From positions 1,054,001-1,118,000 of the forward strand of contig NZ_SJPP01000002.1 of the NCBI RefSeq assembly GCF_007860075.1: a DNA stretch of 64,000 nt, written 5' to 3'. Each line of letters opens with the position of its first letter. The first letter of the stretch is position 1. Below the pieces are notes generated by a model. That model saw only the letters and a program-made list of their open reading frames with translations, did no database searches and was not told where the DNA came from. Origin of the DNA: Symmachiella macrocystis. GTDB lineage: Bacteria; Planctomycetota; Planctomycetia; Planctomycetales; Planctomycetaceae. This document shows, piece after piece, positions 61,634 to 64,000 of this stretch. The position numbers were made by a program, and so were the translations under genes.

Positions 61634-62287
61634 ATGAAAACTCTTCCCCCCTCGGACACGACCTATTTGTTTTTGGTACGACACGGCGCAACGGATGCGA
61701 ATTTGCAGCAGCCTTATATCTTGCAAGGGCAAGGGATTAACGGGCCGCTGAGCAAATTGGGTGTGCGACAGGCTGCCGCGTGCAGCGCGCTGTTGAGCGA
61801 GTTTCCTCTCTCACAAGTCTACGCCAGCCCCATGCTGCGGGCACAAGAATCGGCGGCGGCAATTGCAAAGCCGCACCAGTTGCCGGTGCAAACGGCCGGG
61901 GACATTAACGAATGTGACGTGGGCCGTTGGGAAGGATTGGACTGGGGTTCAATCGAGCGGGATTTCGCCGAGGAGTATGCCTATTTCCGCGAAAACCCCG
62001 CGAAACATGGCTATCTTGAAGGAGAGTCGTACGGCGATGTTGCAGCCCGGGTCACGCCGGTGCTCAACGGGTTGTTGGAGAAACACCGGGGCGAATCGAT
62101 CGTCGTGGTGGCTCACAACGTCGTCAATCGCGTCTATCTGGCGACTCTGCTGGGCGTTCCGTTGGAACTAGCTCCCACGATTCGACAAGCGAATTGCGGC
62201 GTGAACATTATCCGCCACAATCCGCAGGAGACAGTCGTCACCACGATGAACGCGGCGTTTCATCTCGATGGATTGACGGTCGGGTGA
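61634..62287 (+). CDS. Histidine phosphatase (phosphoglycerate-mutase-like)
   Basis: The 217-residue product has the family motifs YLFLVRHGATDAN (RHG), PLSKLGVRQAAACSALL, VYASPMLRAQESAAAI, and GESIVVVAHNVVNRVYLATLL with the second catalytic His. The E in the middle region is in INECDVGRWEGLDW. These enzymes hydrolyse small phosphate esters; the substrate is unknown. Start ATG at 61634. Confidence 0.85.
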   Translation: MKTLPPSDTTYLFLVRHGATDANLQQPYILQGQGINGPLSKLGVRQAAACSALLSEFPLSQVYASPMLRAQESAAAIAKPHQLPVQTAGDINECDVGRWEGLDWGSIERDFAEEYAYFRENPAKHGYLEGESYGDVAARVTPVLNGLLEKHRGESIVVVAHNVVNRVYLATLLGVPLELAPTIRQANCGVNIIRHNPQETVVTTMNAAFHLDGLTVG

Positions 62288-62354
62288 TGCCGCCTTTTGC
62301 ACGGCTTTGCTCGGAGTCGGAAAGCGATGAGCGCTTACTGCCCACCCCATCTCG

Positions 62355-63434
62355 CTAGTTCTGCGGTGGTTGACCGGTTTGCGGTGCGCCGGGATTGTTT
62401 TGTTGTGCAGCAGCCTGTTCGGCGGCGCGGATGCGTTCTTTGTACAGTGCCGTGAGATCGACGGGAGTGGGTGTTTCCGGTGGAATGAAGGTGAATTCGC
62501 TATCGTCGATTGCGCCGTTGAGTTCAATATCGCGGAACGCCAACGTAAGCATCGGCCGCGCGTGATTGCGTCCCGCCACTTTTTTCAGGTACTGGATCTT
62601 CAGGGGGAAACCTGTTTGTCGGTCGAGGAACACTTTCACAAAATCGGGAACCAGCGAAGGCAACTGCTGCGCGGCCTGTTGCCCATTTTGGGGTCCGGCA
62701 TTGGCTTGTTGCGGCGGGAGGAATCGACTGCGAAATTGTTGGTTCCAGGTCCCTTGAATCATCCAGACGCTCTTGTCGCCCAGCGAATCGTCTTTGAGGT
62801 TGTCGAAGGTCATCGACTGTTCCATGGCAGCTAACAAGCCGGGAAGTCCTCCGAAGCCCATTTCAGCGATAAACATGTCCGCTGTGGCGACTTTGCTAGA
62901 GCTGGCCGCTTCTAGGATTTCGCGCACATTGCGCCGCGTGAGTTGGACCTCTTCGCCGATGATGTGCCGGGTATGCAAAACCTCGCCATCGCAGACTTCC
63001 ATCATCGCTCCGATGGTCTGTCCGATTTGTAGATCGAATTCCAACCGCAGCTTCATTTTGCCTCGCTGCAAATAGCGACCGGTGGCTGTGAACCCGTGAG
63101 TGCCGATTTCGACCGTCTCGATGACGTTGGCACGGATCGATTGGTGTTGAGAGAGCAATTCCCGCGATTTTCTGAGGGCATCGGCCGCTGTGGCTTTGTT
63201 GCCCACCTTCTCAGGCGGTTTCTCCGCAGGAGTTTCTGCGGGTTTTTCCGCAGTCTCTTCGGGCTCGGTCTCAGCCTGAGCCAGCGTCAAATCGGCCGGC
63301 AGCTGTTGATTTTGCGGCCCAGCTGGCAAATCCGGGAGAATTGCTCGGTGCAGCTCTGGCGGTGCAGCATAGCCGTAAGCCATTGCAGCAATGAGAGTTG
63401 CAGCCACACATAAAATGGGCAAGGTTTTTGTCAT
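62355..63434 (-). CDS. Secreted LolA-like/DUF1571-type protein
   Basis: The 359-residue product has a signal peptide (MTKTLPILCVAATLIAAMAY), a Pro/Glu-rich linker with repeats of the type AEKPAETPAEKPPEKV (residues 55-78), and a beta-rich domain beginning DALRKSRELLSQHQSIRANVIETVEIG. Segments such as MMEVCDGEVLHTRHIIGEE and KVFLDRQTGFPLKIQYLKK resemble LolA/LppX lipoprotein-carrier folds (half-barrel). The tail is proline/glutamine-rich (QAAAQQNNPGAPQTGQPP). The exact family is not certain. Confidence 0.6.
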   Translation of the reverse strand: MTKTLPILCVAATLIAAMAYGYAAPPELHRAILPDLPAGPQNQQLPADLTLAQAETEPEETAEKPAETPAEKPPEKVGNKATAADALRKSRELLSQHQSIRANVIETVEIGTHGFTATGRYLQRGKMKLRLEFDLQIGQTIGAMMEVCDGEVLHTRHIIGEEVQLTRRNVREILEAASSSKVATADMFIAEMGFGGLPGLLAAMEQSMTFDNLKDDSLGDKSVWMIQGTWNQQFRSRFLPPQQANAGPQNGQQAAQQLPSLVPDFVKVFLDRQTGFPLKIQYLKKVAGRNHARPMLTLAFRDIELNGAIDDSEFTFIPPETPTPVDLTALYKERIRAAEQAAAQQNNPGAPQTGQPPQN

Positions 63435-63783
63435 GTTACGAAAATACTGAATTCACCAAAGAAACGGGGCGGGTTATTCCGAAAAAACTGATTGTAATCG
63501 CATGCCGTACGGAAATTGCCATTCGACTGCGTGAACAAAAAGGCGGTGATGCTTCCTGTTGGTAAGTATGCCGCTGCAGGGCGATCTGTTTGATGGTTTT
63601 AGTGTATTCGCTAGGCCGCAGGTAGGTCGACTGCAATCCACAAGAAAGAAATTCGGGACAACGGCGCAGGAATACGATTGGATCCGGCGCTTGAGTCGCA
63701 GCGGGAGCGGGGTGTTTAGGAGACGTTTCATCGAGATGGATCCTGTTGGCACCAGTCACATTACTTAAGTACCCGAGGGGGTT
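63435..63783. other. Divergent intergenic region
   Basis: This should contain the promoters for the LolA-like gene (minus) and the lipoprotein gene (plus). I see no gene and no clear promoter or operator. Confidence 0.4.
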
Positions 63784-64000
63784 ATGATGAGATCCTACTT
63801 TTTGGCATTAAGCACTGTGGTCGTCGTGAGCGTCGGCTGCAGCTCTTACGAGACTTGTCCAGACGACTGCAATGGCGGTGGACCTGGAGGAGCCGGCGGG
63901 TATCCTTCGGTCGATTCCAACCAATACCACGCGCCCCCGGCCCAACATTTGTTGCGTCCCGGACCCATGGTCGACGGTCCCGGCCCGGGCGTGTTGCCGA
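63784..64000 (+). CDS. Lipoprotein, N-terminal part
   Basis: The frame starts ATGATG after CCGAGGGGGTT and reads MMRSYFLALSTVVVVSVGCS, a lipoprotein signal with lipobox VSVGC, followed by a Pro/Gly-rich segment (YETCPDDCNGGGPGGAGG). It runs off the window at 64000. The family is not recognisable from 72 residues. Confidence 0.6.
   Translation, partial: MMRSYFLALSTVVVVSVGCSSYETCPDDCNGGGPGGAGGYPSVDSNQYHAPPAQHLLRPGPMVDGPGPGVLP

Noticed and set aside
63559-63768. 69-codon plus-strand frame before the lipoprotein gene
   Set aside because: Lies in a divergent intergenic region with no family pattern; probably chance.
1-64000. tRNA or rRNA genes
   Set aside because: I looked for TPsiC-like and anticodon-arm patterns on both strands and found no convincing case; a covariance search would be decisive.

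Overview
The window comes from a member of the Planctomycetota, probably a Planctomycetaceae relative. The evidence is the gene set: a DUF1501 protein with a Tat-like leader, a large HEAT/cytochrome c dehydrogenase-domain protein, Gfo/Idh/MocA oxidoreductases, a TIGR02996 mini-domain, secreted RTX proteins with the planctomycete N-terminal motif ENLEDRRLMAG, a degenerate GspE-like protein and moderate GC. I saw no rRNA, tRNA, CRISPR array, transposase or prophage genes. Species cannot be named from this stretch.

Layout. 1-809: 5' part of a mechanosensitive-channel-like gene that leaves the window. 1086-4459: a one-way array of small accessory genes on the minus strand (SUKH-4 immunity-like, DUF4304, YdeI/OmdA-like, a 32-codon TIGR02996 fragment, an ankyrin protein, a membrane protein), separated by imperfect hairpins of 75-95 bp that look like integron attC sites. 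No integrase is in the window, so this looks like an integrase-less cassette cluster and is the most notable region. 4756-8860: a TauD-like dioxygenase and two tandem RTX proteins that share a duplicated 192-bp leader. 9066-19551: envelope and glycan genes (membrane-fused spermidine synthase homologue, two GT2 enzymes, two ArnT-like transferases, a PAP2 phosphatase). 19761-28852: membrane and secreted proteins of mostly unknown role, a DUF1501 protein, a thioesterase, a signal peptidase I homologue without the usual lysine, and a hybrid histidine kinase. 28893-38421: DUF3604 protein, FAD oxidoreductase, GspE-like pseudo-ATPase, LamG/DUF1080-like protein, CPBP protease, Ser/Thr kinase. 38548-43675: permease, GlcE-like and GlcD-like subunits, flavin reductase and a thiamine-binding-type protein on the minus strand. 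44011-50029: the start of a division/cell-wall (dcw) cluster: MraZ boxes, mraZ, rsmH, a LysM protein, an FtsL-like protein and ftsI. 50178-64000: glycosyltransferase, queA, a large cytochrome/HEAT protein, a zeta-toxin pair, two Gfo/Idh/MocA enzymes, a broken ParE toxin with intact antitoxin, a site-2 protease, a histidine phosphatase, a LolA-like protein and the start of a lipoprotein.

Intergenic regions are rich in dispersed imperfect palindromes of several families, often between convergent genes or just upstream of starts. One 83-86 bp family lies in the same orientation directly upstream of both the histidine kinase and the site-2 protease. All function calls rest on motif recognition by eye; none was checked against a database.
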